This document shows positions 15,562-16,951 of a DNA stretch of 16,951 nt, one piece after another. Under the pieces are notes generated by a model. The model ran no database searches. It was not told the origin of the DNA and saw nothing but the letters and a program-made list of their open reading frames with translations. This stretch comes from DATLYF01 sp035575095 (GTDB lineage: Bacteria > Pseudomonadota > Gammaproteobacteria > Competibacterales > Competibacteraceae). The stretch's first letter is position 1. Every line of letters starts with the position of its first letter. The position numbers and the translations under genes were made by a program. Location: assembly GCA_035575095.1 (NCBI GenBank), contig DATLYF010000099.1:1-16951 (forward strand). The letters run 5' to 3'.

Positions 15562-16242
15562 GTGGCGGTAAAGGCCATCGTCACCGACATCGAGGGCACC
15601 ACCTCCAGCATCCGCTTCGTACACGAGGTGCTGTTCCCCTATTCACGGGCGCGTATGGCGCAGTTCCTGCGCGCCCATGCCGGTGATCCCGAGGTCGCGG
15701 AGCAGCTCGCTCGGGTATCGGCCGAGGTCGGACGCGAGCTGAGCCTGGAACAAGCCACCGCCCAGCTCCTGGAGTGGCTAGCCCAGGACCGCAAGATCGG
15801 TCCGCTCAAGACCCTGCAGGGGATGATCTGGGAGCAGGGCTATCGCCAAGGCGACTTCCACGGCCACGTCTACTCCGACGCGGTGGCCGGCCTGCGCCGC
15901 TGGCACGCCCGCGACATCCCCCTCTATGTCTATTCCTCCGGCTCGGTGCACGCGCAGAAGCTGTTGTTCGCCCACACCGCCTACGGCGACCTCACCACGC
16001 TGTTTTCCGGCCACTTCGATACTGCCATCGGCGGCAAACGCGAAACCGAATCCTACCGCCGCATCCAGGCCGCCCTCGGCCTGCCGGCCGAGGCGATCCT
16101 GTTCCTCTCCGACGTCGTCGAAGAGCTGGATGCGGCCCGCGAGGCCGGACTGCAAACCGCCTGGCTGGTGCGCGAGGGCGCACTGACGCCCGATGCGCGC
16201 CATCCACAGTATCGGGATTTCGACGCCATCCTGCCCGATTGA
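15562..16242 (+). CDS. mtnC: Enolase-phosphatase E1 (acireductone synthase)
   Basis: Encodes 226 residues from a GTG start with GGAG nine bases upstream. It is a HAD-superfamily enzyme that enolises diketo-methylthiopentyl-1-phosphate and removes the phosphate to give acireductone. Seen: motif I TDIEGTTSS with D9 and E11, the cap region with TLQGMIWEQGY, motif II in VYSSGSVHAQK, motif III lysine in GGKRETESYRRI, and motif IV in FLSDVVEELDAAREAG. Gene order is B, D, C although the pathway order is B, C, D. It ends 20 bases before a convergent gene, with no clear hairpin terminator between. Confidence 0.96.
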   Translation: MAVKAIVTDIEGTTSSIRFVHEVLFPYSRARMAQFLRAHAGDPEVAEQLARVSAEVGRELSLEQATAQLLEWLAQDRKIGPLKTLQGMIWEQGYRQGDFHGHVYSDAVAGLRRWHARDIPLYVYSSGSVHAQKLLFAHTAYGDLTTLFSGHFDTAIGGKRETESYRRIQAALGLPAEAILFLSDVVEELDAAREAGLQTAWLVREGALTPDARHPQYRDFDAILPD

Positions 16243-16262
16243 AGAACGAACACGCTCGGTGA

Positions 16263-16604
16263 CTAGCGCCGCCCCGACATGCCCGAGGCCGGCACCTGCA
16301 GCGGCACCTCCTGGGTGGTGCGCTCGCGCCCGCCCATCGTCACCGCCGGCGGCACGATGATCACGTGTTGCCGGTAGCGCCGTTCCGCCTGCTCCCGAGC
16401 CGACAACACCTGGCCCTGCATGGCGGCCTGGGCCGCTACCATGGGCGCCGGCCCGCCGTCGGCGGGATAGGTCAGGTCGACCGGCGGCAGCGGCCCGTCG
16501 TAGCGGAGCTGGCCGTCCTCGTACACCACATAGCGCCAGCCCTGTTGGGCCGCGGCCGGCAACGAGGAGATCAACAGAAGCAACAGCGCACACAGTCTGG
16601 TCAT
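16263..16604 (-). CDS. Small secreted protein of unknown function
   Basis: Encodes 113 residues. A signal peptide (about 1-20, ending AAAQ) leads into GWRYVVYEDGQLRYDG, PLPPVDLTYPADGG and a basic helical stretch around SAREQAERRYRQH, then VIIVPPA and a C-terminal RTTQEVPLQVP. The start at 16604 follows AGGGAAGA by about five bases; the longer frame upstream has no better site. The YEDG-type opening recalls small periplasmic proteins of the DUF4124 kind, but the similarity is too weak to assign. It is convergent with mtnC and downstream of the membrane protein whose end lies at 16685, 80 bases away. Function unknown. Confidence 0.75.
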   Translation of the reverse strand: MTRLCALLLLLISSLPAAAQQGWRYVVYEDGQLRYDGPLPPVDLTYPADGGPAPMVAAQAAMQGQVLSAREQAERRYRQHVIIVPPAVTMGGRERTTQEVPLQVPASGMSGRR

Positions 16605-16684
16605 GGGCTCTTCCCTGCGGCGATAGGGGGCGGACTGCCCTGAGTATAGCCCCCTATCCGGCCGCTTCGGCAGCGCGGACTGCT

Positions 16685-16951
16685 CTATATCGTCTCCCGG
16701 TCTCGTTTCTCCGCGGACCGCGTTACCGCCGCAGCCGGGTGGCGTAGACGCCAGGCCTGCAGCAGCAGGGCCAGCGCCAGCCACAGGCCGAAACCCGCCA
16801 GCGGCACCGCGATCAGCCACGGCCAGAGCAGGCCGAGCAGGGCCAGCAACAGCAGCACGAAACCGGAACCGGCCATGAGCTTGGCCTCGGCGGCACCCAG
16901 CTCGCGGCGGTTGGTGATGGCGGCGCCGACGGTGTTGGCGATGCGCAAGGC
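16685..16951 (-). CDS. C-terminal end of a membrane protein resembling the tail of a PLD-family phospholipid synthase (runs off window)
   Basis: Only the last 88 codons are in the window; the frame is open to the edge. Visible: ALRIANTVGAAITNRRELG, then two adjacent hydrophobic helices (about residues 27-45 and 47-66 of the fragment) and a basic tail (WRLRHP) ending RDRETI. The ANTVGAALTNRR-like opening followed by a hydrophobic C-terminus is, as I recall it, the end of phospholipase D-like phosphatidylserine/cardiolipin synthase proteins in gammaproteobacteria. No HKD motif is in the window, so the call is provisional. A TTG at 16946-16948 could mimic a start but would begin inside the conserved part. 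Confidence 0.5.
   Translation of the reverse strand, partial: ALRIANTVGAAITNRRELGAAEAKLMAGSGFVLLLLALLGLLWPWLIAVPLAGFGLWLALALLLQAWRLRHPAAAVTRSAEKRDRETI

Overview
The window is 16,951 bases of GC-rich, gene-dense bacterial chromosome. Gene content and layout point to a gammaproteobacterium, perhaps Chromatiales or Ectothiorhodospiraceae-like: a three-subunit proton-translocating transhydrogenase (pntAA-pntAB-pntB), a methionine-salvage cluster mtnB-mtnD-mtnC, a PCu(A)C copper chaperone, and ferrochelatase next to proline iminopeptidase and D-aminoacyl-tRNA deacylase. No species-level marker is visible, so this placement is an inference.

Layout. (1) 1-2463, minus strand: a tight operon of a small secreted DnrO-like protein, a TetR-family repressor, a periplasmic adaptor protein and an ABC exporter permease cut by the window edge. 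It is preceded by an AT-rich region with a perfect 9+2+9 palindrome, the likely repressor operator. (2) 2799-3269, plus strand: a divergent, secreted, extremely methionine-rich protein. (3) 3292-6764, minus strand: a three-gene cassette of nitrilase-superfamily amidohydrolase, ATP-grasp ligase and C45-type Ntn acyltransferase/hydrolase. All catalytic residues are recognisable but no pathway can be assigned; this is the best candidate for an undescribed system. (4) 7010-7609, minus strand: a stand-alone HNH endonuclease. (5) 7933-10763, plus strand: pntAA-pntAB-pntB, ending in an extragenic hairpin. (6) 10838-11101: remnant of a tyrosine integrase. (7) 11102-14259, minus strand: copper chaperone, hemH, pip, dtd. 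(8) 14396-16242, plus strand: mtnB-mtnD-mtnC, closely packed with non-ATG starts on the first and last gene. (9) 16263-16951, minus strand: a small secreted protein and the C-terminal end of a membrane protein that resembles the tail of PLD-family phospholipid synthases.

How the genes work together. The pnt operon supplies NADPH from NADH using the proton gradient. The mtn genes carry methylthioribulose-1-phosphate to the 2-keto acid precursor of methionine. hemH inserts iron into protoporphyrin, and the PCu(A)C protein probably delivers periplasmic copper to cytochrome oxidase, so those two neighbours fit a respiratory theme. The TetR/adaptor/permease operon is an export system that probably controls itself. 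The nitrilase/ATP-grasp/C45 set combines one amide-forming and two amide-handling enzymes, which suggests making and remodelling an unknown amide or small peptide.
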